Below are positions 56,558 through 64,000 of a DNA stretch of 64,000 bases, piece after piece. The DNA lies in assembly GCF_027912835.1 (NCBI RefSeq), contig NZ_CP115768.1, positions 1,612,001 to 1,676,000 of the forward strand, given 5' to 3'. Within the stretch, counting starts at the first letter, position 1; each line of letters begins with the position of its first letter. The notes below the pieces were generated by a model that was not told the DNA's origin, did not search any database, and saw nothing but the letters and a program-made list of their open reading frames with translations. This DNA comes from Paracoccus sediminicola (GTDB lineage: Bacteria; Pseudomonadota; Alphaproteobacteria; Rhodobacterales; Rhodobacteraceae). Both the position numbers and the translations under genes were made by a program.

Positions 56558-57853
56558 ATGGATGAAAAGACAGTCGCAACTGAGCCGGACGCCGCTGGGG
56601 CCCTGCCCCCCTCCCTGCTATGGAGCCCGCTATTCATCGGCGACGAAACCGTCGCGCTGCATGTTCCTCTGATTTTCTGGATCGTAGACCGTTTGCGCCC
56701 CGCGCGCAGCGTGGTGCTGGGTGTCGGCGCGGGGACGGCAACATTCGCCATTTGTCAGTCTGTTGATCGCAGCGGGACGGGCGGGGTTTGCGAGGGGTTC
56801 GGGGTCTGGTCAGGCACTGTCCCCGTCGGCATTGAACGGCAGGCAGCCACCTATCCCGAGATCGCGGTGATAACGGATTGCGAAGTGCTGGAGGAAGCGG
56901 CGGCAGGTCTCGGGGCCGAATCGCAAAATCTGATCTTTGCCGATCTCACGGAGTTCGACAGTGAGAACGATATCAGCGCGCTGATCTCGACATTACGCGA
57001 GCGGCTTGCGCCTGATGGGGCGTTGCTGCTGCATGGTGCCGATCGTTCAGTGACGGGGAAAAGCGGCGTTTGGGTCGATACCGGGTCGGGCATGGTGATC
57101 CTCGGCAAGGGCGACGGCTTGCCCGCATCGCTGAAAATGCTCGAGGATCTTTCCGAGAACGGGCGTCTCGCAGGCGACATGCAGTGCCTGTTGCGCCGTC
57201 TGGGTCAGGCAGCCTCGCTGTCTTTTCAAGCGCGGCGCGCCACGGCGCGGCTGCAGCCGATCGAAACGCGGCTTAAAGCGGCCGATACGCGGGCGAAAGA
57301 GCTTAACGCCGAGCTGAGCACGCTCAGATTGGCATATGATGCAAGAGCCGCCAAGCTCGCGCGGTCACAGCTTGACCTGTTCGCTAAGGAGAAGGAAGTC
57401 AGCTCGTTTGCGCTCAAGCTGGAACAGACCGAGCCGCAGCTCCTCCGCCATCAGGAAGCAGCGGAACGTGAGCGGAAAACCCGGTTTGACGAGACCGCGG
57501 CGCTGACGAAGATGCTGGAAGCCAAGCTGGAGCAGATCTCCGCCCTTGAGGGGTCTCTTAAAGCGCGCGACGAGCGTGAGACAACCCAGGGAAAGCAACT
57601 CTCGTCTCTGCAACAACGCATCGAAGAACTGAAGCGGCAGATCCAGGATATGGAAGCCAAGCCGGATCGGATCTCTGCGCTCGAGGAGTCTCTCAAAGCG
57701 CGCGACGAGCTTGCGAAAACCCAGGCAGAACAGCTTAAATCCCAGCAACAGCGCGTCGAACAGCTGAAGCGGCAGATCAAGGATATGGAAACCAGCAAAT
57801 CCTGGCGGATCACGGCGCCGATAAGGGCGTTTCGGCGCGGTCTGAAAGTCTAG
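56558..57853 (+). CDS. Rossmann/methyltransferase-like protein with long coiled coil
   Basis: A 431-residue protein. Residues about 45-200 look like a class I SAM domain (ARSVVLGVGAGTATFAICQS, NLIFADLTEF, RLAPDGALLLHG). Residues 225-415 are a continuous coiled coil. The C-terminus SKSWRITAPIRAFRRGL is a tail frequent in glycosyltransferase-cluster coiled-coil proteins. Within the coil a 45-codon unit is duplicated (57536-57670 and 57671-57798). Such proteins may act as chain-length or scaffold factors in glycan synthesis. ATG 56558 is chosen because GAAGG lies 9 bases before it; TTG 56549 has no spacing. Confidence 0.75.
   Translation: MDEKTVATEPDAAGALPPSLLWSPLFIGDETVALHVPLIFWIVDRLRPARSVVLGVGAGTATFAICQSVDRSGTGGVCEGFGVWSGTVPVGIERQAATYPEIAVITDCEVLEEAAAGLGAESQNLIFADLTEFDSENDISALISTLRERLAPDGALLLHGADRSVTGKSGVWVDTGSGMVILGKGDGLPASLKMLEDLSENGRLAGDMQCLLRRLGQAASLSFQARRATARLQPIETRLKAADTRAKELNAELSTLRLAYDARAAKLARSQLDLFAKEKEVSSFALKLEQTEPQLLRHQEAAERERKTRFDETAALTKMLEAKLEQISALEGSLKARDERETTQGKQLSSLQQRIEELKRQIQDMEAKPDRISALEESLKARDELAKTQAEQLKSQQQRVEQLKRQIKDMETSKSWRITAPIRAFRRGLKV
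57536..57798 (+). repeat. Internal 135-bp tandem duplication in the coiled-coil gene
   Basis: Two adjacent copies encode ISALEGSLKARDER... and ISALEESLKARDEL..., each ending in LKRQI(Q/K)DME. The offset is exactly 135 bases (45 codons), so the reading frame and coil register are kept. Divergence between copies shows it is not very recent. Confidence 0.85.
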
Positions 57854-57871
57854 GGCCGTCGCGGGACGGCC
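57854..57871. terminator. Hairpin between the glycan cluster and olsB
   Basis: Directly after the TAG stop, GGCCGTC (57854-57860) pairs perfectly with GACGGCC (57865-57871) around a 4-base loop. There is no T-run on either strand, so it may only stabilise 3' ends or act with Rho. Confidence 0.4.
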
Positions 57872-57892
57872 GGGGATGAAACCCGCGCTTCC

Positions 57893-58645
57893 CTACCCCG
57901 CCACGCCGCGCAGGAGCTTCTGGCGGCCAGCCGGGATAGTGGCGATTTCGAGGCCGGTGAAGACATGCAGCGTGCCGAGTTCGTCATCGACCACGGCGTG
58001 ATCGCTGACCCAGCCACCCATCATCAGATAGCTGCGCAGAAGCGGCGGCAGCCCTGCCTGCGCGCGTTTCAGATCGGGCTTTTGACGGCGCAGCGCGCGG
58101 GCGAAGCGGAACACCTTTGGCGCCTTGACGCGCGGCAGCCAGCGGCGCGGCGCGAGGTGGCGCTCTTTCAGCAAGGCGAAGGTATCGGCATAGCCTTGCG
58201 TGTCGGTGCCGGTGAAAGAGGAACAGCCAAACAGCAGCTCGATCCCGTTCTCGTCGACGAATCGTGTCATCGCGCCCCAGGCGACGCGGAGCAGATCGGG
58301 ATCGGCATGTTCGGGATGAAGACAGAAGCGGCCCATCTCGACCATGGGGCCGGAAAAATCGCGCAGACGTTCCAGATCGTAATGGCTGGCCGCGTAGCTG
58401 CGACCGATCTCGGCCCCGCTTTCAAGAAACATGAAGCGGAAGGTCGCCAGAAGTTGTCCGCTGCGCTGATCCTCGATCAGCACGTGGCGGCAGGCCGCGT
58501 CGAAGCCATCCGCATCGACCGACGCCCCGTCATCCGCAGCGCCGCGCTTGCCGATGAAGGCCAGCCAGCGAAGGCGCTGCGCGGCGCGCAGATCATCCGC
58601 ACTCTCTGCCAGACGGACGCGGTAGCGACCCTTGCTCAGCATCAT
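57893..58645 (-). CDS. olsB: L-ornithine N(alpha)-acyltransferase (OlsB)
   Basis: A 250-residue GNAT-fold protein. KGRYRVRLAESADDLRAAQRLR, the DxFDxxCxHVLIED-like segment (DGFDAACRHVLIED), VEMGRFCLHPEHAD and LLFGCSSFTGTD match OlsB, which transfers 3-hydroxyacyl from ACP to ornithine as the first step of ornithine-lipid synthesis. The second enzyme, OlsA, is not next to it. ATG 58645 has GAGG 7 bases upstream; the next codon is also ATG. It converges on the glycan cluster. Confidence 0.88.
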   Translation of the reverse strand: MMLSKGRYRVRLAESADDLRAAQRLRWLAFIGKRGAADDGASVDADGFDAACRHVLIEDQRSGQLLATFRFMFLESGAEIGRSYAASHYDLERLRDFSGPMVEMGRFCLHPEHADPDLLRVAWGAMTRFVDENGIELLFGCSSFTGTDTQGYADTFALLKERHLAPRRWLPRVKAPKVFRFARALRRQKPDLKRAQAGLPPLLRSYLMMGGWVSDHAVVDDELGTLHVFTGLEIATIPAGRQKLLRGVAG

Positions 58646-58908
58646 TTCCTTACCTCGCGGCCCGGACGGCCCGGTTGTCGGTCGATTCATAATCTCATCA
58701 TGTGACGATGGCGCAACAGGAGAATGTCGCGGAACGTCTCGAACACGCGCCTCCCCCGGCATTTTATCACGGCCAGAGGACAATCCCCGCGTCGCCGTCG
58801 CTGCGACGAGTGGCGCCTTGAGGCGTGGATCGCGGAGCGGGGCGATTGCTGATGCATCCGGTTTTGCCGCAGGCTAGCATCGACGCCTGACAAGAAGGAG
58901 TGGGGCCG

Positions 58909-59751
58909 ATGCCGCAGCATGATACCGAGGAGGACACCGGCGCTGATCTGGAGGTCAGCTCGGACGAAAAGGAGGATGCCGAGCAAAGCCACGCGCTGAG
59001 CGCCGTCTCGGTTTATCTGGTCGTTCATGAAGAGGGGTTGGAAGAGCTGAACCGCCCGGCCATGTCGCTCTGGTGGTCAGGGGTCGCGGCCGGGATCGGG
59101 ATTTCTGCCTCGGTTCTTGCCGAAGGAATTCTGCACACCACCTTTGCCGGCCACGCCTATCGCGCGGCGATCGAGAACTGGGGTTATACGGTCGGCTTCG
59201 TGCTGGTGATCCTCGGGCGCTTGCAGCTGTTCACCGAGAACACGCTGACCGCGATCCTGCCGCTTCTGTCGCGGCGCTCGGGCGAGATGCTGTGGTGCAC
59301 GGCGCGGCTGTGGAGCGTGGTTTTCCTTGCCAATATGGCCGGCACCTTCGCTTCGGTCCTGCTCGCCTATCGGGTCGGGGTGGTGCCGCCGGAATATGTC
59401 GAGGGCATGATCGCGATCTCGGAGCATTACGGCGAGCTGAGCGCCTATGACTCCTTTGTGCGCGGCATCCCCGCCGGATTTTTCGTCGCGGCTATCGTGT
59501 GGATGCTGCCTTCGGCACGAGCCTCGGCGATCTTCGTCATCATGATGTTCACCTATTTGATCGCGATGGGCGGGTTCACCCATGTCATCGCCGGATCGGG
59601 CGAGCTGTTCTTGCTGATGCTGGCGGGCAAGCTGGGCGCGGGCCATGCGGCGGCGGTGCTGTTCGCGACATTGGCGGGCAATATCGCCGGTGGCACCGGG
59701 CTGTTCGCGTTGCTGGCTTACGGTCAGGTCGCCAACGAGATCGAAACCTGA
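58909..59751 (+). CDS. Formate/nitrite transporter-family channel
   Basis: A 280-residue membrane protein. About 35 acidic N-terminal residues precede six predicted helices (about 52-75, 90-110, 130-155, 180-205, 210-232 and 245-270). It has the FNT-type repeats (LFTENTLTAILPLL and GSGELFLLMLAGKLG) near the two pore constrictions. It moves small monovalent anions such as formate or nitrite; which one is not readable. Similar proteins annotated YfdC-like are possible. ATG 58909 lies 8 bases after AAGGAG, so GTG 58900 is rejected. Confidence 0.85.
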   Translation: MPQHDTEEDTGADLEVSSDEKEDAEQSHALSAVSVYLVVHEEGLEELNRPAMSLWWSGVAAGIGISASVLAEGILHTTFAGHAYRAAIENWGYTVGFVLVILGRLQLFTENTLTAILPLLSRRSGEMLWCTARLWSVVFLANMAGTFASVLLAYRVGVVPPEYVEGMIAISEHYGELSAYDSFVRGIPAGFFVAAIVWMLPSARASAIFVIMMFTYLIAMGGFTHVIAGSGELFLLMLAGKLGAGHAAAVLFATLAGNIAGGTGLFALLAYGQVANEIET

Positions 59752-59774
59752 CGAGGCGCGGGCGCGGCGCGGTT

Positions 59775-60980
59775 TTAGCCCTGCGCCGCGCCGTCGCCGT
59801 CCTCCGGCTTGTCGTCCGGCACGTGATCGGGCAGATCGTCGCCGAGCACGCCCTCGATATAGAGCCGCTGTACCAGCACCATCGCCACCACCATCAGCGG
59901 CGCGGCGACAAGGATGCCCGGCAGGCCGAACAGCACGCCGAACACGATCACGCCGAAAATCGTCATCACCGGCGGCAGCCCCGCCGCGCGCCGCTGGATC
60001 AGCGGCATGATGACATTACCCTCAAGCTGCTGAATGGCGATGAAGAGCAGCAGCACATAGAACGCATCGCGCGGCCCCTGGGTCAGCGAGAACAGCACCG
60101 CCGGCACGCCCGAGAGAAACGGGCCGATAAAGGGGATGGCGTTGGTCAGCCCGGCAATGATGCCGAGCACGAGCGCCAGCGGAATATCAAGCAGCCACAG
60201 CCCGCCGCCGGTCAGAACGGCGACGATCAGCATGTCCAGCGACTGCCCGGCGAGCCAGCTCCACAGCTTGTCGCCGATCTCGCGCAGGATCTCGGCGGCG
60301 TGGTCGCGATGGACGATGGGCACCAGGCGCAGCAAGCCATGGATATAGGGCTGAGGGTGCAGCGCCAGAAAAATCGCCACGGTGATGATCAGCACCAAAT
60401 TGGCGATGCCGCCGATCACTGCGTTCACGGTGCCCCGCAGCACTCCGAAGACGCTCATCACCGAGCCGGCGAAAGGGCCCATGCCGCTGCTGCCAGAGCC
60501 AGAGCCTGCACCGCCAGCCGGGCTGCCGCCCTGCCCGCCTTCGATGGCGGCATCGGCAGGGGGCGGGGCGCGTTCGAGCAGGAAATTTCCGATGGCCGAG
60601 CTGTTGAGCCAGTCCATCACCTGCGACCAGGCCTGCGGAATGGCGGCGAAAAGCTGGCGCATCTGCTGGGTGATCTGCGGCCCGGCAATCATTGCCAGCA
60701 ATCCGAAGGCCAGCAGCGCAACGGCCAGGACCACAAGCACCGCCACGCCTGACGAGAGGTGCAGATAACGCATCAGATAATTCGCGGTCTTGCGCAGAGC
60801 GATGCCGAGAAGGATCGCGGCGAAGCCCATCAACAGCACGAAGGATAATTTCCACAGCAGCGCCAACGTCAGCGCCACGGCGAAAGTGGTCAAAATCGTC
60901 GGCACCGGCACCGGGCGGCGCGAGATGCGCAGCGCGCCGTCATCCTCATCACGGGGCGGCATCTGGCGCGGGGCGGGCAT
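59775..60980 (-). CDS. AI-2E family transporter-like membrane protein
   Basis: A 401-residue protein with about eight hydrophobic segments. A hydrophilic loop (about residues 105-190) includes a low-complexity Gly/Ser linker near 147-170 (GGQGGSPAGGAGSGSG). The C-terminal half holds the family signature: GLTNAIPFIGPFLSGVPAVL, IQQLEGNVIMPLIQRR and PVMTIFGVIVFGVLFGLPGI. Family members were named for autoinducer-2 export, but several are Na+/H+ antiporters. It converges on the FNT gene with a 23-base gap. Confidence 0.88.
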   Translation of the reverse strand: MPAPRQMPPRDEDDGALRISRRPVPVPTILTTFAVALTLALLWKLSFVLLMGFAAILLGIALRKTANYLMRYLHLSSGVAVLVVLAVALLAFGLLAMIAGPQITQQMRQLFAAIPQAWSQVMDWLNSSAIGNFLLERAPPPADAAIEGGQGGSPAGGAGSGSGSSGMGPFAGSVMSVFGVLRGTVNAVIGGIANLVLIITVAIFLALHPQPYIHGLLRLVPIVHRDHAAEILREIGDKLWSWLAGQSLDMLIVAVLTGGGLWLLDIPLALVLGIIAGLTNAIPFIGPFLSGVPAVLFSLTQGPRDAFYVLLLFIAIQQLEGNVIMPLIQRRAAGLPPVMTIFGVIVFGVLFGLPGILVAAPLMVVAMVLVQRLYIEGVLGDDLPDHVPDDKPEDGDGAAQG

Positions 60981-61041
60981 GGCGGGCTCCTGTCGGCGGT
61001 CGCGGCGGCTGCGGCGCCGTGCGAACGCCGTGCCGGGCGGA

Positions 61042-61485
61042 TCAGTCGAGAACCGATCCGGGGTTGAAATTGCCGATATTGCCGACGATCTGGCGGATCA
61101 GCCCCACCGAAGTGACATTCGAATCTGTCACGCGGCGCGACAGCACCACAACGCGCCCGTCTTCGAGCCCAAACCGTTCGACATTGGTGACGACACCGTC
61201 AGGAGCAAAGCTGATCGCCACGACTTCGCGGCTGATCTCCTGCGGCTGAAGCGGACCATAGTGACGCCAGCGCGAGCCGACGTAGTACCAGCCGGAGCCT
61301 TGCAGCAGCCCTTCGGCGGTGGGCCGCCCGATCAGGCTGTCCAGTTCGAGCCGGCTTGTCTGACCGGGCTGGACGAGCGCCAGATCCTCGGCGGGCGGGA
61401 TATAGCCGTGATTCCGATAGACCGGGGAACAAGCGGTGATGAGCAGCGTCGTGAACACAAACATGCTGCGGATCAACAATTTCAT
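61042..61485 (-). CDS. bamE: Outer-membrane assembly lipoprotein BamE
   Basis: A 147-residue lipoprotein. The signal ends in LLITAC (Cys19). The SmpA/OmlA fold follows: RNHGYIPPAEDLALVQPGQTS, LDSLIGRPTAEG and WYYVGSRWRHYG. BamE supports the BamA-BamD complex that inserts beta barrels. ATG 61485 precedes the signal; the longer frame crosses into yceD and is rejected. It is divergent from yceD across 123 bases. Confidence 0.9.
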   Translation of the reverse strand: MKLLIRSMFVFTTLLITACSPVYRNHGYIPPAEDLALVQPGQTSRLELDSLIGRPTAEGLLQGSGWYYVGSRWRHYGPLQPQEISREVVAISFAPDGVVTNVERFGLEDGRVVVLSRRVTDSNVTSVGLIRQIVGNIGNFNPGSVLD

Positions 61486-61608
61486 AACTGGTCTTTCCCG
61501 CTTGACACGCGCCGCCGGTTGACGCCGCTCGCATGGCTTAGCAAACTCGGACAGCCCGCTCAAGAAGATCACTGCCCGTGGTCTCAATCCATTGGAAAGG
61601 CCCGTGAT

Positions 61609-62130
61609 ATGCGCAACCCTCTTTCGGAAAGGCTGCGGGTGGCGCATCTGTCGCCAAGCCGCGACAATGCGTTCGATCTCGAACCCGACGCCGACGCCCG
61701 CAACCGCATCGCCGGCAGGCTGGAATTGCTGGAACTGCCCCGGATGCGGTTCACCGGCGCGATACGTGCCTCGGGCGCGGACGAATGGGCGTTGAACGGC
61801 ACGCTCAGCGCCACCGTGGTTCAGCCCTGCGTGGTCACGCTGGAGCCGGTGCAAAGCGAGATCTCCGAGGAGGTCGCGCTGATCTTTTCGCCCCATGTGA
61901 CCGCGCCGGAGGAAGACGAGATCGAGATGGGCGACGACACGATCGAACCTCTCGGACAGTCGATCGACCTCGGCGCGATCGCCATCGAGGCGTTGTCGCT
62001 GACGCTTCCGACGCATCCGCGTGCCGCGGGCGCCGAGCTTCCCGACACCGCGACCGACGATGACGATGCAGAGGACGAACGGCCAAAACCCTTTGCCGGG
62101 CTGGCCGAGATGATGAAAAAAAACGACTAG
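61609..62130 (+). CDS. YceD/DUF177 family protein
   Basis: A 173-residue protein with [37 protein letters not shown], the DUF177 pattern containing one of the usual cysteines, followed by an acidic region ([21 protein letters not shown]) and LAEMMKKND. In many bacteria it precedes rpmF and is linked to 23S rRNA or L32 accumulation. Here rpmF is not adjacent. The stop shares CTAG (62127-62130) with the convergent rnhA stop. Confidence 0.88.
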   Translation: MRNPLSERLRVAHLSPSRDNAFDLEPDADARNRIAGRLELLELPRMRFTGAIRASGADEWALNGTLSATVVQPCVVTLEPVQSEISEEVALIFSPHVTAPEEDEIEMGDDTIEPLGQSIDLGAIAIEALSLTLPTHPRAAGAELPDTATDDDDAEDERPKPFAGLAEMMKKND

Positions 62131-62609
62131 CCCGACGCCGCGTCACCGGCGCTTTCGCGCGGTTTGAAAGGCTTCATCCCGGCGCGCGCCAGCTCGTCGG
62201 CGCGTTCGTTCTCGGCATGGCCGGCATGGCCCTTGATCCATTCCCAGCGGACCCGATGCCGTGTCTGCGCGGCATCCAGCCTCTGCCACAGATCGACATT
62301 CTTCACCGGCTTCTTCGCGGCCGTCTTCCAGCCGTTCTTCTTCCAGCCGTGGATCCAGCCGGTCACGCCGTTCTTCACATAGGCCGAATCGGTGGTGATG
62401 GTGATGTCCGATGGCCTTGTCAGCGCCTCGAGCGCGGCGATCGCGGCCATCAGCTCCATCCGGTTATTGGTGGTGTCCGGCTCGCCGCCCTTAAGCTCGC
62501 GCTCTTTCACCACCTCGTCGCCGCGCATTGCGCGCATCAGCACGCCCCAGCCTCCGGGGCCGGGATTGCCCGAACAGGCGCCGTCGGTCCAGGCATAGAG
62601 ATCAGACAT
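62127..62609 (-). CDS. rnhA: Ribonuclease HI
   Basis: A 160-residue RNase H degrading the RNA of RNA-DNA hybrids. The four catalytic acids are in [40 protein letters not shown] and [14 protein letters not shown]. Basic [20 protein letters not shown] forms the handle. Its ATG lies inside the end of the DUF3429 gene (8-base overlap), so the two are cotranscribed. Confidence 0.97.
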   Translation of the reverse strand: MSDLYAWTDGACSGNPGPGGWGVLMRAMRGDEVVKERELKGGEPDTTNNRMELMAAIAALEALTRPSDITITTDSAYVKNGVTGWIHGWKKNGWKTAAKKPVKNVDLWQRLDAAQTRHRVRWEWIKGHAGHAENERADELARAGMKPFKPRESAGDAASG

Positions 62610-63036
62610 GCAGCAGCACCACGATCAGCGCCGCAATGACGATGCCGCTCAGCAGCAGGCGCAGCCGCATCCACCAGCGGGGCGCGAGCCCCCAGGACCA
62701 GAACAGCGCGTCGATCAGCAACAGCGCGGCAAAGCCTGCCATCAGGGACCAGATCACTTCCGCCGGGTCCGCCCAAGCGGTGAACAGCACCCAGAGCGCC
62801 GGGATCACCGACAGCACATAGCCCACCATCGCCCGCGCGCCACTGGCCTTGGCGGCGAATCCCCAGATGACGCCCGACATGAAGGACAGGATGATCTGGC
62901 CATAGATGATCGCCACCGAAACCGGCGCGGGCGAGAAGGGCACGAGCCGCGTCCCCAGCCACAACGAAAGCGCCGCGCCGAGAAAGGGCAGCGTGCCGGC
63001 AAGGCCGAGAATCAGGGGGATGGCGGGAATTTGCAT
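62602..63036 (-). CDS. DUF3429 membrane protein
   Basis: A 144-residue inner-membrane protein with five hydrophobic helices (about 5-25, 40-60, 70-90, 93-112 and 120-142). The [16 protein letters not shown] start and [12 protein letters not shown] segment match DUF3429. Function is unknown. It is cotranscribed with rnhA, so it may be expressed constitutively. Confidence 0.82.
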   Translation of the reverse strand: MQIPAIPLILGLAGTLPFLGAALSLWLGTRLVPFSPAPVSVAIIYGQIILSFMSGVIWGFAAKASGARAMVGYVLSVIPALWVLFTAWADPAEVIWSLMAGFAALLLIDALFWSWGLAPRWWMRLRLLLSGIVIAALIVVLLHV

Positions 63037-63111
63037 CGGCTCGGTCTCCTACGGCTCAGCCCCGCGCCGCGGCGCGGCAGGTGAAGGAGGCGGTCAGCAG
63101 ATCGTCCCGGC

Positions 63112-63717
63112 TCATGCGGCAAGCCCCTTATAACCCGGCAGCGCGGCGACGCGCGCAATCCAGCGATTGATGCCGGGAAACCGCGCCATGTCAAACCCGC
63201 CCTTGCTTCCTGCGCTATGGGTGTAGCCGTAAAGACAGAGATCGGCGAGGCTCACCGCATCGCCCGCCAGCCAGTCATGCGCCGAAAGCCGGTCCTCCAT
63301 GACCTGCAACAGCGCGTGGCCTCGCTCCAGCAACTCGGCCATCCGTTCGGGCGTGGCCAGATGGCGGCGGTTCTTATAGCTTTGCAACGCGGCACGCACG
63401 GCGATGACACCCTCATGCGCGTTCTGTTCCCAGAACATCCAGCCCAGCATCTGGGCACGGGCAAACCCATCCTCGGGCATGAACGCGCTTCCCTCACCCA
63501 GATAGCAGAGGATCGCATTCGATTCGGGCAACAGCCGCCCGCCCTCCAGCTCCAGCACCGGAGCCTTGCCAAAGGGCAGCCGCCCCTGCGCCTTCGCCTC
63601 GAGGATCTCGGTCGAGCTGTCCTCGACATCGACGATCTCGATCTCGCGGCCCAGCAACGAGAGCAACAGCCGCACCTTGTAGGAATTGCCGGAGGACGGC
63701 ATCGAATAGAGTTTCAT
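63112..63717 (-). CDS. Glutathione S-transferase family protein
   Basis: A 201-residue GST. The thioredoxin-like N-domain has MKLYSMPSSGNSYKVRLLLSLLG (Ser near 8-9), APVLELEGG and LPESNAILCYLG (the Glu-Ser pair binding glutathione). The C-domain is helical with DWLAGDAVSLADLCLYGYTH, the N-capping box. The substrate is unknown. ATG 63717 has AGGA 7 bases upstream. It lies 65 bases downstream of ispH. Confidence 0.88.
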   Translation of the reverse strand: MKLYSMPSSGNSYKVRLLLSLLGREIEIVDVEDSSTEILEAKAQGRLPFGKAPVLELEGGRLLPESNAILCYLGEGSAFMPEDGFARAQMLGWMFWEQNAHEGVIAVRAALQSYKNRRHLATPERMAELLERGHALLQVMEDRLSAHDWLAGDAVSLADLCLYGYTHSAGSKGGFDMARFPGINRWIARVAALPGYKGLAA

Positions 63718-63782
63718 CGCTTCATCCTGACGCAAATATCCTCTGGGGGCTCCGGGGGGCGACGCGCCCCCGGTCCGGCGGC
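63718..63782. other. GC-rich hairpin and GGATATTTG element between ispH and GST
   Basis: On the minus strand a CGCCCCCGG / CCGGGGGGCG hairpin is followed by CCCCCAGAGGATATTTG and then CAGGATGAAG. I recall this hairpin plus GGATATTT...ATGAAG arrangement as frequent between Rhodobacteraceae genes. It may be a processing or Rho-linked 3' element, and it places the GST SD directly after it. Confidence 0.4.
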
Positions 63783-64000
63783 TCAGCCAGGTTGACGCAG
63801 AATGCGGGGCACCTTGAATTCGACATTTTCCTGCGCGGTTTCAACGATCTGCACGTCGACATCGAAGCGGTCGCGGAAGGCGTCGATCACCTCGTTCACC
63901 AGCACTTCCGGCGCGCTCGCCCCGGCGGTGACGCCGACCGAGCGGACCCCTTCCATCGCCCGCCAGTCGATCTGGTCGGCGCGCATGACCAGCTGGGCAT
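63783..64000 (-). CDS. ispH: 4-hydroxy-3-methylbut-2-enyl diphosphate reductase (C-terminal part)
   Basis: The last 72 codons of a gene whose start is off the right edge. [21 protein letters not shown] is the conserved GxTAGASxP motif of IspH/LytB, which binds the diphosphate of HMBPP, and the ending VEFKVPRIL is also typical. IspH is the last enzyme of the MEP isoprenoid pathway and uses a [4Fe-4S] cluster; its cysteines lie outside this fragment except none here. Confidence 0.93.
   Translation of the reverse strand, partial: AQLVMRADQIDWRAMEGVRSVGVTAGASAPEVLVNEVIDAFRDRFDVDVQIVETAQENVEFKVPRILRQPG

Noticed and set aside
59752..59790. Inverted repeat between the FNT and AI-2E genes as a terminator
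   Set aside because: It overlaps the last codons of the AI-2E gene and has a long loop with no proper T-run after the stem.

Overview
The window is a GC-rich, gene-dense stretch of an alphaproteobacterial chromosome, most likely a member of the Rhodobacteraceae close to Paracoccus. The main pointers are the single-cysteine DksA variant, a CckA hybrid kinase preceded by a TTAA-N7-TTAA CtrA box, a GTTC-N7-GTTC SOS box in front of recA, SdhE, OlsB, the fabA/fabB/fabI group and YejA- and imelysin-type periplasmic proteins. This assignment rests on protein recognition only. No rRNA, tRNA, CRISPR array or intact insertion sequence was seen.

Layout: positions 1-14,700 hold housekeeping genes: a MoxR ATPase (cut by the window start), dksA, a FAD monooxygenase, the folB-folP-glmM operon, a SleB-type hydrolase, a PPDK-like enzyme, selD, an M3 peptidase, a membrane-anchored MoeB, dut and infC, which starts at ATA. 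From 14,800 to 22,800 come two proteins of unknown role, fabA, an inserted membrane protein, fabB, fabI, a HAD hydrolase, an alpha/beta hydrolase, and thyA-folA. From 22,900 to 34,000 come gloA, a MarR regulator, sdhE, an aminotransferase, a baeRF12-type protein, a decayed LysR gene, bdhA with a probable small RNA or attenuator in front, a YejA-like binding protein, an imelysin/DUF1513 pair, a 12-copy octanucleotide repeat and recA. From 34,000 to 47,900 come a sulfotransferase, cckA, an RsmB-like methyltransferase, a TetR regulator, a serralysin-type RTX protease, the fabD-racemase-fabG-acpP operon, ndk, a second sulfotransferase, an ABC-F ATPase and a MipA-type outer-membrane protein.

The main accessory region is 48,176-57,853. 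It is a tightly packed same-strand cluster: UDP-sugar dehydrogenase, two related family-2 glycosyltransferases (the second carrying an extra catalytic domain), an alpha/beta-hydrolase-like protein, a GSCFA protein, a sulfotransferase fused to an unknown C-terminal domain, and a Rossmann/coiled-coil protein. It probably makes and modifies a uronic-acid-containing, possibly sulfated surface glycan, but no polymerase, flippase or export genes are present. The last 6 kb (57,893-64,000) hold olsB, a formate/nitrite-type channel, an AI-2E-family permease, bamE, yceD, rnhA, DUF3429, a GST and the C-terminal end of ispH.

Operon logic is visible in many 1-8 base stop/start overlaps (folB-folP-glmM, thyA-folA, fabI-HAD-hydrolase, fabD-racemase-fabG, imelysin-DUF1513, the glycan cluster). 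Several convergent pairs share their stop codons in one CTAA or CTAG tetranucleotide. Clear factor-independent terminators lie after the hydrolase, infC, baeRF12, recA, acpP and mipA genes.
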